DNA from: Penicillium oxalicum
Taxonomy: Eukaryota; Ascomycota; Eurotiomycetes; Eurotiales; Aspergillaceae
DNA: 64,000 nt
Assembly: GCF_001723175.1 (NCBI RefSeq)
Contig: NC_064652.1
Span: 3,472,001 to 3,536,000 of the forward strand
Direction of reading: 5' to 3'
The position numbers were made by a program, and so were the translations under genes. The first letter of the stretch is position 1. Each line of letters starts with the position of its first letter. Under the pieces are notes generated by a model. The model saw only the letters and a program-made list of their open reading frames with translations, made no database searches and was not told where the DNA came from. Shown in pieces: positions 44,710 to 54,736 of this stretch.

Positions 44710-45448
44710 TGTTACGCGGTGCCGACTGGTCACTGTGAGTTAGAACGTCCTGGGCCGATACTTGCCTGCTATCCTAACTTCCAATCCCAAGACCTAGTCT
44801 CTCAATCGTACCGTTGCTTCGCAAAGCCTTACTGCGGGTTGGATCCTGTCGAGTGTCTTGCAAGACGTGCCAGAGGTGCGCGCCAAGTAGGTCAATCACT
44901 AAGTGTTACCACTGAGTGAATCCCCTACCTGTAGGTTGGGTTTGTCTTAGAGTTGAACCGTGGAGTGCAAAGTGCTTCAAGGTAGTAACCAAGTAACAAT
45001 GTGCAATTGATCGCGAAGAACTAAATACATGATGCTAAAAAGAGTGTCCTTATATATCCAGTCCTTCCTATCACTGATGAGTCGAGACTCATCACTGATG
45101 CGCCAGGACTCATCACCGATGAGTCCATCCTATCACCGATAGGATGTGGTCACGTGCGGGTTTACCGGGTTCTTGCATTTGTGGTGTAATTCCGGTGCTA
45201 GTAAAATGGCGGCCGTTTCCTGCGTCGCGCTAACCGTCTCATAGAGTAAGAGGGTGTCGTTTGTGTCGGTTAGCTGTAGGCTGCTTCTGGTGCCTGCCCT
45301 GAATGTCTCCTCCTTGGGTCCCTCGGGGCACGCCCAAGTATACCGAAACGCACGTGACAACGCTATTCCCTAGTGTCCTGTAGAATGATTGGTCCTCAGT
45401 CGTTACTCAAATAACTGCGGCCCCCGCGCTTCTTTGAGGTCCGTAACA
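44710..45448 (-). mobile_element. Full-length TGTTACG-family LTR (739 bp), inverted
   Basis: On the plus strand it starts TGTTACGCGGTGCCGAC and ends GGTCCGTAACA, the exact reverse orientation of 49087-49824 and almost the same length. The flanks (CAGGT left, TCTAG right) are not a target duplication, so one side was rearranged. Barely RIP-mutated. Confidence 0.9.
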
Positions 45449-46028
45449 TCTAGAAGGATTTATCGACTTATCGTACGCTAATACAGAGGATAGAAAATCT
45501 ACCGAAGTATATATTTAGTTCTTTGCTAGTACCCTAATCTTATAGAGCTTAAAAAGACAAGATATCGTAGCAGCCTTATCGACTATAGCCGAATACTGTG
45601 CCCTTGCGACTGTAGCGAAAGAGGGACTTTACCTTACTAAAATTACTACTAACCTTTTACTTATACCCCTATTAAACCAAGATAAAGAATTCGACAAAAA
45701 TATCCCAATCACCCTATTTTGTGATTCCGATAATATAATCATAACCGTTACAAATCCTAAAGTTAGCCTAAAATTATCCTAGATTAGCACGAGATACTAT
45801 TTAATCAGAGACCTTATTAAAAAGAACCTTATCTAACTAACTAGTATCCCAAGCAATGACAATACCGCTAATATACTTACCAAAACCAAGCCTAATAGGA
45901 TTTTTCAAAATGATCATACTAGATTATTGCACATAAGAGATCCTAACTAACCCTCCCCTTCTAAATTCTATTATATTACACCACTATATATATTATTATT
46001 CACATTGCTACTAGTCCTAGGGGGGGTA
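45449..46028 (+). pseudogene. Ty1/copia polyprotein remnant (RNase H), RIP-mutated
   Basis: The frame starting at GGATTTATC reads GFIDLSYANTEDRKSTEVYI, then SLKRQDIVAALST-AEYCAL and VAKEGLYLTK, PITLFCDSDNIIT, RYYLIRDLIKK and DNTANILTKTKP. These are the successive RNase H landmarks of copia elements (D-x-DYA..RKSTSGY, STTEAEY, YCDN, RYHFIRE, ADILTK). Several stops sit at former Trp/Gln codons. The sequence is strongly AT-rich, consistent with RIP. A polypurine run AGGGGGGG (46019-46026) precedes the 3' LTR. The 5' part is absent, cut at the LTR boundary 45448. Confidence 0.85.
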
Positions 46029-46207
46029 TAAGAGAGTTTGCCCTCTCTAGATATTTGCTAGGCCTAGCAGCGGTCATGTGTCTTGAGGGTTTTTCCCCCA
46101 TCGTAGGTTTTCCCTCTCTCTCTCTTCTTCCTTCTCCCTAGACTTTCTAATCCCAGTTGTCTCGCCTCCAGATTGCTTCCTTGCCTTGTAGACCTGTAGG
46201 TCTATCA
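46029..46207 (+). mobile_element. 3' LTR of the copia remnant (179 bp)
   Basis: TAAGAGAGTTTGCC...GGTCTATCA. The expected 5' TG is TA, itself a RIP-type change. Its position just after RNase H and a polypurine tract fixes the identity of the whole ~180-bp LTR family in this window (13202, 15546, 43146). Confidence 0.9.
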
Positions 46208-46429
46208 TCTATGAACCGGTGGAGCTTATTGGATTTTTCTGACAGTGTTACTCTCTCTGATTCAATGTTTTCTGAGACCCACGAGCTTTTTGTATACCTT
46301 CCGAGGGTAGGAAAAGGGACTTATGCTGTCCAGGGCAGAACTAGGAAATGGGTACAATTTGCTAGAAAAGTTTGGGCATCGTACGCTCCAATTATTATGT
46401 GATTAAGTTTCCAATTGTTAATAGTTACA

Positions 46430-47478
46430 TTATTCCACCCAAACACTAATAGCCCTGCGCATAACATCCTGAAGCCACACCTCCTCAAGCCGAACCGGCC
46501 CATCAAAGCCATGCTCACCATCCCTCACAGTCAAAGTAACACCTGCGTCCTGACCCGATCTCGTTTTAAGAACCTCATTGGCCCGCTCCACAAACAACTC
46601 AACATCCCCCAACGGCACAACACTATCCTGCCGCCCATGAAGCATCGCAATTCCACCACGTGGAATCTTAAAATCAGGACTCTCCAATCGAGCCATGGGA
46701 TACAACACCTCCTTTGCAACACCCTCAGCATCACGCCGATAATACTTCGAAAGATATCCATGCTGGACAGCACCAAGCATAAACGTTAGACTTTCTCCCG
46801 ACGTGATAGAAGACTTAGAAGTGCCCAGCACCGCAGCCTTGAAGTTCTCCTCAACCATTGATTCCGGGAAATTACTTCCGAATGGCGGGTTAGCCCGGGA
46901 TTTGATGAATGAGTCCGCATCTAGAGCCACACATGGATATGCAGATGAGGCCGCGCGGATTTCATCTGCATGTGTGAGCGTTAGGTACAAACTGAGCAGG
47001 CCGCCGGCAGATTCACCGGTGACGAAGATACGGTCGAGATCGAGCTTTGTGGGTGTTTTGTGGTTTGCTAGGAGGTTGGTGAGAGCTGGGGAGTGTAGCC
47101 ATGTCCAGAAATCTTCTAGGTCGGCGTAGATGTCGGCGCTAGTCGCTTCTGGAAGCAGGCGGTAGTTGGGGCTGATGATGATGGCGTTCTTTTGGATGGC
47201 GAGGTCGGAGACCCAGTGTGGCCACCAGTCCATGTATAGGGAGTCACCCATCATCTGGAGGTGGATTTAGTATGGCTGCTTTAATGGAAGAGGGATTGAA
47301 GAGAGTGGAATTGATTTACCAGGCCACCGCCATGGACGCGGACAATCAATGGTCTTGCGCCAGCGTACTCAGTTTGCGGAATCAAGATATCAGTGCGAAT
47401 GCCATGGTTGCCAACGGACTTATAGTTGGTCTGGATAATATCGAAGCCATTGAGCTTCGGGTCCGAGGGAATTGCCAT
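46430..47478 (-). CDS. Alpha/beta hydrolase (HSL-like, abhydrolase_3), 327 aa
   Basis: Exon 1 is 47478-47320 (53 codons). The intron is 47319-47255 (65 bp, donor GTAAAT, acceptor CCTCCAG, phase 0). Exon 2 is 47254-46430. The oxyanion motif HGGG is at residues 49-52, split off by the intron just after it (VRVHGGGL|MMGDSLYMDWW). The nucleophile elbow is GESAG (Ser135), the acid HGRQDSVVP (Asp263) and the histidine DGEHGF (His301). SPNYRLLPE after the elbow strand is typical of hormone-sensitive-lipase-type esterases. There is no signal peptide, so it is cytosolic. The substrate is unknown; this group often takes small esters or secondary-metabolite intermediates. It is intact although surrounded by retroelement debris, and no biosynthetic gene lies next to it. 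Confidence 0.9.
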
Positions 47479-48759
47479 AGTAGAGAAGAGTATTGAATTA
47501 AGTATTGAATTGAGTATTGAAACAGATGTTGCAATGTTGAAAGTGATGGATGTCCTTGTTGTCCTCTTTCCTCGTGTGCTATCTACCCATTATATAGACC
47601 TCGTCTCCAAGAGTCTCGGAGACTTTGGCCCCCGGAGCCTTGTTATCACCAATGTAAGCGAGTGCCCATAGTTCCACGTATGCGCCACCAGTCACGAAAT
47701 GCCGTTGGTCAGCCACCGCGGCATTAATAATTAAGTGGTCGGTCAACGAGCATAAGCCCGATCTCGGATAATTTCCGGACAAATATCGACCCATAAGGCT
47801 CGCAATGTTTCCGTCCAATCAATAATGGCATTCGGAAGGTATACGTATTGAATTTTCCCGGAACATTTTCGTCAAGCCTCATCCTCAAGCCATAATGAAG
47901 CTATCTTGGTCCATGAATCTAAATGTCTCCGTTCACCGAGTGATCTCCGGTTGGTCTTAGGTCATCTTCCGTGTCCTGTGACATCTCCCGATGGTTGATT
48001 GTCACTCGCCACTTTATACAGTAGTGGATACAGGTTGGCGGGTCCTCCTGATAGGATCTTTCTTTTACCCACACAGACAGCTGAATGAACCTGAGAGGCT
48101 TTGGGCCAGGTCTACTTATTGCTCAATTCCAGTCTCAAGTACGCTAGACGGAGAGGGGCTTGAGATAGATCGAGCGGCGTACGGGCTGCCAAAGTACCCG
48201 AGAGTTGGGGCGTATTCCCCTTGTTCAGATTCGTAGATTGGGATGTGTAGTCGATATGATACGGCCTCTGTGTCATCTCTAATAAGCATTCGAACCTTGG
48301 GATCATCCACATCAGCTTATTATTAGAACCACGTTTCAACGGCGGGCTGGCAGCGAATGAAAGTTGCAAAGGTGCCATAAGCCATGAAAGTAAGAGATGC
48401 ATCTTTGCCTACCAGGTTTAGCTTTCTACAGGATAGGCGTAGCCTTCTGTGTTATGACTAGCGGGTAGCTGCGTCGGGTACGGGAAGAACGAGGGGCAAG
48501 AACGGGTGGGAGAGGCGAGGAGGCTGTAAGTAGGCTGGACGATCATGCCAGATCGCCTTAGCTCCCAAAAGTTTTTAGGTGGTTCCATACAACCTTACAG
48601 TATTATTACGATGACTCATGTGTTATGTATGGCCATTACTATCACCGTTTTGCCAAACTTATAAAGCGGTAAGCTAAAGAAGGTTAGCGTATCTCGGATT
48701 TATTTTCCGGGAATGAAGTCGCAAGAGTGTAGAGGTATAACTGATTTCGAAAACTACTG
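47479..48759. other. Gene-poor stretch upstream of the hydrolase
   Basis: Promoter side of the hydrolase includes three near-identical 14-mers GTATTGAATTGAGT/AGTATTGAATTAAG around 47491-47520. No gene is supported to 48759. Confidence 0.4.
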
Positions 48760-49086
48760 TACCGGAAAACGAGCTTTCACAGCTAAAGTCTTGTCTCTAC
48801 CTAATTAAACTAATATATAATCTAGTAGCCCACCACGTTCCTGCCGGTAATGGCGTTATGAAGGAGAAGTAGGCGGTTTTCGACTCGGTGATTGCTAAGT
48901 TAGAGGCTACTATTCAGAAAGGAGCGAAGATATACCAAGTTTATTAGGTGCGGACATTCTCACGGCACTATAATAATGATACTAAAATTTAATTAGATTA
49001 ACTAGTATCCTATTACTTATATACCTATAGCAATACTAGCCTTTAAAGATCTTTCCTAAGTCGGAATCGTCTTATCTAGATCTCTA

Positions 49087-49824
49087 TGTTACGGACCTCA
49101 AAGAAGCGCGGGGGCCGCAGTTATTTGAGTGACGACTGAGGACCAATCATTCTACGGACACTAGGGAATAGCGTTGTCACGTGCGTTTCGGTATACTTGG
49201 GCGTGCCCCGAGGGACCCGAGGAGGAGACATCCAGGGCAGGCACCAGAAGCAGCCTACAGCTAACCGACACAAACGACACCCTCTTACTCTATGAGACGG
49301 TTAGCGCGACGCAGGAAACGGCCGCCATTTTACTAGCACCGGAATTACACCACAAATGCAAGAACCCGGTAAACCCGCACGTGACCACATCCTATCGGTG
49401 ATAGGATGGACTCATCGGTGATGAGTCCTGGCGCATCAGTGATGAGTCTCGACTCATCAGTGATAGGAAGGACTGGATATATAAGGACACTCTTTTTAGC
49501 GTCATGTATTTAGTTCTTCGCGATCAATTGCACATTGTTACTTGGTTACTACCTTGAAGCACTTTGCACTCCACGGTTCAACTCTAAGACAAACCCAACC
49601 TACAGGTAGGGGATTCACTCAGTGGTAACATTTAGTGATTGACCTACTTGGCGCGCACCTCTGGCACGTCTTGCAAGACACTCAACAGGATTCAACCCGC
49701 AGTAAGGCTTTGCGAAGCAACGGTACGATTGAGAGACCAGGTCTTGGGATTGGAAGTTAGGATAGCAGGCAAGTATCGGCCCAGGACGTTCTAACTCATA
49801 GTGACCAGTCGGCACCGCGTAACA
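49087..49824 (+). mobile_element. Intact solo TGTTACG-family LTR (738 bp), TSD CTCTA
   Basis: Perfect 7-bp inverted ends TGTTACG/CGTAACA and TG...CA termini. 49082-49086 and 49825-49829 are both CTCTA, and the uninterrupted site in the other copy of the host segment confirms a single insertion. It contains a palindromic array and a TATA box (separate entry). GC-rich, with no sign of RIP, so younger than the RIP episode in the host segment. The superfamily of its parent element is not shown by any internal sequence here. Confidence 0.95.
49391..49485 (+). promoter_or_regulatory. Palindromic array plus TATA box in the LTR
   Basis: Four units at about 20-bp spacing each fold on themselves: CCTATCGGTGATAGG (49391), CTCATCGGTGATGAG (49411), CATCAGTGATGAG (49434 on) and CTCATCAGTGATAGG (49453). 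TATATAAG follows at 49478-49485. The layout is that of a U3 enhancer with repeated dyad sites just upstream of a core promoter. The same array occurs inverted at about 45065-45150 and RIP-mutated at 44350-44440. Binding factor unknown. Confidence 0.6.
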
Positions 49825-50137
49825 CTCTAGTTCTCTCTAGTCGATAACTATATCTGTAATAGGGGGCATTTTGCTAAGAGTATTAGTTAAGAGTAGAGCC
49901 TCGGTGCAGGAATAGGCGATAACGTATCTCGAAATCTGATTATCTTAACCTAGGATGCTTATCCTAACAAAGTTATAAAAAATAAAAACGTAGTAAGAAT
50001 TAACTATTAAATCAGACTACCCGACGGAAAAAGGTATCAGGTAGGAAAAGCGATATACTATAGGATTAAGAAGACGTCGCCGCTTATTAAGGCTAGAATA
50101 ATCTTAGAGTTATAGGGTTTTTATACTAGGATCGTTG

Positions 50138-50397
50138 TGTTACGGACCTCAAAGAAGCGCGGGGGCCGCAGTTGTTTGAGTAACGACTGAAGACCGACCA
50201 TTCTGCGGACACTAGGGAATAGCGTTGTCACGTGCGTTTCGGTATACTTGGGCGTGCCCCGGGGGACCCGGGGAGGGGACATCCAGGGCAGGCGTCGGAA
50301 GCAGCCTACAGCTAACCGACACAAACGATACCCTCTTACTCTATGGGGCGGTTAGCGCGACGCAGGAAACGGCCGCCATTTTACCAGCACCGGAATT
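50138..50397 (+). mobile_element. TGTTACG-family LTR, 5' module only
   Basis: TGTTACGGACCTCAAAGAAG to CACCGGAATTA, then unique sequence. It ends at the same internal position as the copies at 10901 and 31247, and it truncates the RIP-mutated duplicate. Confidence 0.85.
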
Positions 50398-50701
50398 ATA
50401 TGTCAACGAAAGAAAGACCGCTCTCTACGCCTCGTGTAAAACAAGTATGATCACAAGGAATAACTTGCATCTAGCCTACTTTGGATTCGACAAGGGCAAA
50501 TAAAATGGGGACTATGAACAACAGAAGGCGCAGCCTTTTCCAACAAGAAATACCTTTTCGACTGCCTCGAATAGAAACAATCACCTTGGCGTGTCTCAGG
50601 TGTGAGAGTGCGCACGTGGACTATTTTGTGTCGTTATATCATAGGCCCTAGTATAAGGCAGCTTGTGCAGTGCTCACTAGAGTAAGACGTGACTCCTCGA
50701 A
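50398..50701. other. Intergenic
   Basis: About 300 bp after the LTR module; no supported feature. Confidence 0.4.
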
Positions 50702-51161
50702 CTAGCGAATAACTAGGCGATCTAGGGTGGGGCACCCGAGCATGTAGTTGTTGTGTGGCATTTCATAGTTATTGTAAGGCTTCAGTGACAGTTCATACTT
50801 TGATGGTTCTGGATGATCACCAATCTCTAGCAAACTGCTCACAATAGGCTCTCCTTCTGCATCGCACCGGAACAATGAAAGCATCATCGGGTAGAGTTTG
50901 ATCACTTCTCCGAAGCCCGAAGGGGTTACAGCGAGATCAACAAGAACCATATCCCGTAATGTGTTCAACGACCAATTGCATTCAATGACGACTGATGCTC
51001 GAATATCATTTTCGATGCCGCTTACGTTGAGGCTACGCCCAAGGGCCTGAGCTGATGAAAACTTTCGTAGGAGCCAAATACGCAAAGTCTAGTGAAATAA
51101 ATTAGCACAATGTAAAAACTAATATCAATCAGCCGGTCCTTACGAAAAGAGTAGCAGACAT
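50702..51161 (-). CDS. Hypothetical protein, 134 aa, two exons
   Basis: Exon 1 is 51161-51144 (MSATLF). The intron is 51143-51089 (55 bp, donor GTAAGG, branch GCTAAT, acceptor CACTAG, phase 0). Exon 2 is 51088-50702. The product is a mixed alpha/beta-looking soluble protein (IRASVVIECNWSLNTLRDMV, GFGEVIKLYPMMLSLFRCD). No signal peptide or known motif. The very short first exon is typical of fungal genes. The family is not recognised. Confidence 0.5.
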
Positions 51162-51487
51162 GTTGTTAGTTTATCAGCACACTGTAGGTCTTAAATGACT
51201 AATACTATTGTGCTCTGCTCTTCAAATCGCCAACTCCGCGTAGTAGTCCTATTTAATCAACGGTGAAATAAATGAATAATGACCCGATGCTCTGTTTGAA
51301 GATACCGTGACTTGGTGATATTTATGTCTGTCCTTTTTAAAAGTAATAATGCGTTTCATCAACGACAAAGCTGTTTATTGGCCTATTTATGACCCCTGAC
51401 GGAAAGGCCTTAATGGGAAGTAAGTATCTCAATTTAAATCAAGAGCCGAGGAATGCGTAAGGGTCAGACTGAGCATAAGTCATACAG

Positions 51488-51835
51488 TGAAGGGGGGAAT
51501 ACTCACAGCAGTCTGATCTCACCAGACAGGTCGAGTCATAGAGGAACCAAACCAAACCCACCAGCACGCAAGTCCTGGAATCCTCCAAGGTAATCGTGAG
51601 ATCCGATATCAGGTACCAAAGGCAGGAATCAAAAAAAGTGTGACATTTCAAGTGTAAGGAATCCGACTGTAAAGACTGTCCTGAATCCTCCGTCCAAACT
51701 GTTGATCAAGTATGTTGATGATGCCGGATCCCGCAAGCTGGGTCCTAGATAACCTTCCTCGACGGTAAGGCTCTCAGGCATCTCCTACTACTGAATATCC
51801 GCCTTTAAGTATATGCAACCGAATCCCCCACTACA
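51488..51835 (+). mobile_element. ATAN-family short element, copy 2 (348 bp)
   Basis: TGAAGGGGGGAATACTCAC ... CCCCCACTACA. The flanks are ACAG and ATAG, a 4-bp target duplication if one C-to-T change is allowed. About 88 percent identical by eye to 6545-6883. Confidence 0.7.
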
Positions 51836-51983
51836 ATAGGTATTTTCTCGCTATGAGAGCTCGAAGAACCAGTCCTGGTTATCAGTGTGTTTGAGTAGCG
51901 CGGACTTCAGGGGAAAGTGAGTCGTCAGCAAGTATATTGACTATAGTTTCATTAACTAGCTCCAGTCCCATTACCATTCCACG

Positions 51984-52553
51984 CTAGATGTCAGGAGAGT
52001 AAACATAGCATGCCTGTCTGAACATGCATACAAGGTTGTTAGGGGTTCCGACTGCAGTTGCAAGAAGCCCTTGTAATGACGGTATGGTGACTTTCATCTG
52101 CCATTGCTGAAGACCATCGTACTCATCAATTCTCTTTCCAATAGGAATCAATGCTTCCAAGAAAGCTTCTTCAAATGCCCCCGTGTCGATAACAGGCTTC
52201 AAAGATTCCCCCGCTCTTTGAACCCAGATTTTCTGGTGTAGATAAAAAGCAACAACAGTCAAGTTTCGAACCTCAATGGGTACTTCAGAGCGGATGTCGT
52301 GTATTTGCTCGTTCAAGCGGTTGCGTAAGGTCTTGCAAAGATCGTCCCTTGCCCACGTCAAATTCTCGCCGCGCATCAAAAAAGCTATGTGTATCTCGGC
52401 AAGCCAATATGCACACGTTCGACTCGGCTGAGTATTATAGAAAAGCGAATAGCAAGCGCTAGACAAGGCTGAGTGGATTGGATGGAAGCTAGGTCCACTG
52501 ATATCTTGTATCTCCAAGATCAAGGTAGCTTTTGTCCTCGTCAGCTTTACCAT
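51984..52553 (-). CDS. Hypothetical protein, 189 aa, single exon
   Basis: ATG 52553 to stop 51984 without interruption. The protein is helical with aromatic positions (ACYSLFYNTQPSRTCAYWLA, MRGENLTWARDDLCKTLRN, LHQKIWVQRAGESLKP). No signal peptide, membrane span or catalytic signature. The length and even amino-acid use suggest a real intact orphan gene. It lies 150 bp from an ATAN-family element. Confidence 0.55.
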   Translation of the reverse strand: MVKLTRTKATLILEIQDISGPSFHPIHSALSSACYSLFYNTQPSRTCAYWLAEIHIAFLMRGENLTWARDDLCKTLRNRLNEQIHDIRSEVPIEVRNLTVVAFYLHQKIWVQRAGESLKPVIDTGAFEEAFLEALIPIGKRIDEYDGLQQWQMKVTIPSLQGLLATAVGTPNNLVCMFRQACYVYSPDI

Positions 52554-53054
52554 TTAGGTCAAGTGGAAGAATATTTTTCTCACAGTTAGGCACTTGAGTG
52601 AGGTAGTCGAACGAAAGTGCATATGATCCATCCAAAGAAGGCGAGGTCATAGTTCCCGCAGAAGTTGTCAGAGGCTTGTTCGGTCATAGAATGGCGCCGT
52701 GCTAAGCCGTGCCACGTTACTCTTACTTATAGGCCTTAATTAGAATCTGATGCCATCGACAAAAGCTAATTAAGCACGGAACAATACCCAATTTCTCCTA
52801 GTCCCGAGACTCAACACCACATACTAGTAGTTCTTTATTTGATAGGTTCTCTAAGGTAGACAGGGGATCATTGTATAGCTAGGAACTCGTAATTTAGAGC
52901 TCTTTTCCTTTGAACAAGAATTTCCACTAGGCTCGAGAGAACTTAGGGTAAGCTCTGCTTATTGATGAGCTAAAACTAACCTTCTTGTTTGGGATATTCG
53001 AAATCCCAACTATTCTTGCATGTAAGAACCAACAAACCTCTTCGCGCCCTGATA
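52554..53054. other. Intergenic
   Basis: Promoter side of the 189-aa gene; nothing recognised. Confidence 0.4.
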
Positions 53055-53167
53055 GCCATTTAGCATTCAGAGAATAAGTACGCGCAGTTATTCTCTTGAA
53101 AACAATTGGTTAAAGAGCAGAATCCACTCGCTAAGGGAAGGCGCTAGCGTAGTAGCACAGCTTTAAG
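53055..53167. repeat. Palindrome-bearing repeat unit 1
   Basis: Contains a 28-bp imperfect palindrome (53069-53096; AGAGAATAAGTACG then CGCAGTTATTCTCT), followed by ATTGGTTAA, AGCAG, TCCACTC and GCGCTAGCGTAGT. Unit 2 at 53327-53440 repeats the same order. Confidence 0.75.
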
Positions 53168-53326
53168 TCAGTATGGGTACACTTACTATCCGGGGACAAG
53201 GGAGCATGCCTGGGTTGAGAAAATTTTGGGACCAGACGGTGCATGAGACTCTGTGCGTGAAGTATCGGGGCCTTGAGTGGCTTTCTCGAAGGTCGAATCT
53301 TCTCGTGTTGGCTAAGAGCTCATATA

Positions 53327-53440
53327 GCTATTCAACGTACAGAGAATAACTGCGCGCAGTTATTCTCTCGAGACTGATTGGTTAATAAGCAGTTTCCACT
53401 CACTGCAGTCGGGACGCTAGTGTAGTTCTCCTGAGCACAG
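53327..53440. repeat. Palindrome-bearing repeat unit 2
   Basis: Contains a perfect 28-bp palindrome (53341-53368; half-site AGAGAATAACTGCG), then GATTGGTTAA, AAGCAG, TCCACTCACT and GACGCTAGTGTAGT, parallel to unit 1. No gene lies between 52554 and 54115. This could be a protein-binding dyad, an element end or a replication-linked site; unknown. Confidence 0.8.
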
Positions 53441-54115
53441 GCCTCAAGGAGCTTGTCTCAAACAGGAGGAACGTATTACGAAATATCACCCGGCACAGGC
53501 GGACACGCCTAAAAAGCCACAGAACTTGGGAAGGAACTCTTTCGTACTGCATCGGGGATAGAATTTCTCTTAGCAACTTACAATGCGCTTGATCACGTAC
53601 CGGCGAAACGCTAACAATGTGGGCATTACGCCGAACATTAGTGGCGCGCGCTTCGCACGCACCCTGTGGCCCTGAAACAAGAAAAACAGAGAACATGAAC
53701 TGACAACGGAAGAAAAAGGAATAAACTAGGCAGCAATTTGAAACAAGCTATCACTCCGAACGAAGGCGAATGGTGAAGCTCTTTCACTACAGAAATAGAT
53801 ATTCCCTGGCTCACATGTATATTCTGAGCATGAGACATGGATCAAGCGCTCATTGACTTGATTCTATTCTTAGAGGAGATACGGATTAGAAGATAAGCCG
53901 AAGTCACTACTTATCACCTCTTATCACGCAGGTAGCGGTTATGACTCCTGTTAAAGTGTTAGGTAAACTAGGGAGATGCATAGATATAAAACCCTTGAGA
54001 AAGTCCACCTGTAAACCGGTTATAGAGAATAATCTATCGCTCTTAAGCATCCCTTGAACACTATCCGGCCTAATTACCGTCAGCTCTAGCTATATTTCCC
54101 AAGATCGCTTGCACA
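53441..54115. other. Intergenic
   Basis: Minus-strand frames across 53400-53838 have no start-anchored support. Holds the promoter side of the gene at 54116. Confidence 0.4.
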
Positions 54116-54722
54116 ATGCCATCTAACAAAGACCGTCTCTATGTTGCTCTCTACGCACGCGGAGGCAATCCTACCATGCTAGGCAAAGAAGACACGTGAG
54201 TTCGTCATGCAGAAGCTTCCTTAGCGGATATTAATTAAAAGACTGATATCCCGTCTGAGCTAGATACCACTGGGCCTTGATCGTGGGGCCCAAAGTTGAA
54301 GCAGAGGATGGTATGGGGGTCCGTTACCACGCAAAGGAGAGGCTAGCATTGACAGGGGGCTCTAAATGGTTCTTCGAGGAGCGCGAATGTCCACTTGCCC
54401 CTACTAGCATGCTACTTGTTCGTATCATAGTTGGGAAGGTAGCGGAAAGAAATCGCCTAGTCGAAATTCTGCGGAACACGCCTATTCGGCAAGGCCAACC
54501 AGGTTGGAACTGTGTCCTCTGGGTAAAGGAGGCCCTGGAAATGCTTAAGGTTGATACCAAGGCTCTAGGCACGAGCGTCGTTGAGTGGGAAAAAGTACGC
54601 AGCGGGCGATGGATTATTGTCAGCTGAAGAAAGACCAGCACCGTTTTGATGGCCAGGGCAACTTTGATATGAAAAAGGTTCCAACATATGACTTGATAGA
54701 GCGGAAGGAAATCATTGTCTGA
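54116..54722 (+). pseudogene. Fungal DUF protein (MPSxKDRLYVALYARGG type), one-base frameshift
   Basis: Exon 1 is 54116-54195 (MPSNKDRLYVALYARGGNPT...). The intron is 54196-54263 (68 bp, donor GTGAGT, acceptor GAGCTAG, phase 2). Exon 2 continues TYHWALIVGPK, GVRYHAKERLAL, WFFEERECPLAP, RNTPIRQGQPGWNCVLWVKE. I recognise this as a widespread fungal family, possibly DUF6914, of unknown function. At VRSG (about 54600-54605) the frame breaks. Adding one G to the G3 run resumes the family-like end RFDGQGNFDMKKVPTYDLIE and a stop at 54722. Without it the product is about 15 residues of novel tail after VRSG. I infer a recent single-base deletion, or a sequencing error. Confidence 0.7.
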
Positions 54723-54736
54723 GTTACAAGCTAGGA

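Larger units (their letters stand above)
48760..50137 (+). repeat. Duplicated segment, RIP-mutated copy, split by a solo LTR
   Basis: 48760-49086 and 49830-50137 are collinear with 5725-6359. CpA-to-TpA changes dominate (ATTCAATCAGATT to ATTTAATTAGATT; CACACCCACAG to TATACCTATAG). The segment is interrupted by the LTR at 49087-49824 with TSD CTCTA and cut on the right by another LTR at 50138. Confidence 0.9.

Noticed and set aside
44264..45448. A single DNA transposon with ~360-bp terminal inverted repeats
   Set aside because: The two arms are different copies of the same LTR in opposite orientation with no space between them and no target duplication, so nested or rearranged LTRs explain it better.
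46157..46402. 81-codon frame starting in the copia 3' LTR
   Set aside because: A third of it is LTR and the rest is featureless. It ends before the hydrolase gene on the other strand.
46415..46789. 124-codon plus-strand frame
   Set aside because: It is antisense to the catalytic part of the alpha/beta hydrolase and has no independent support.
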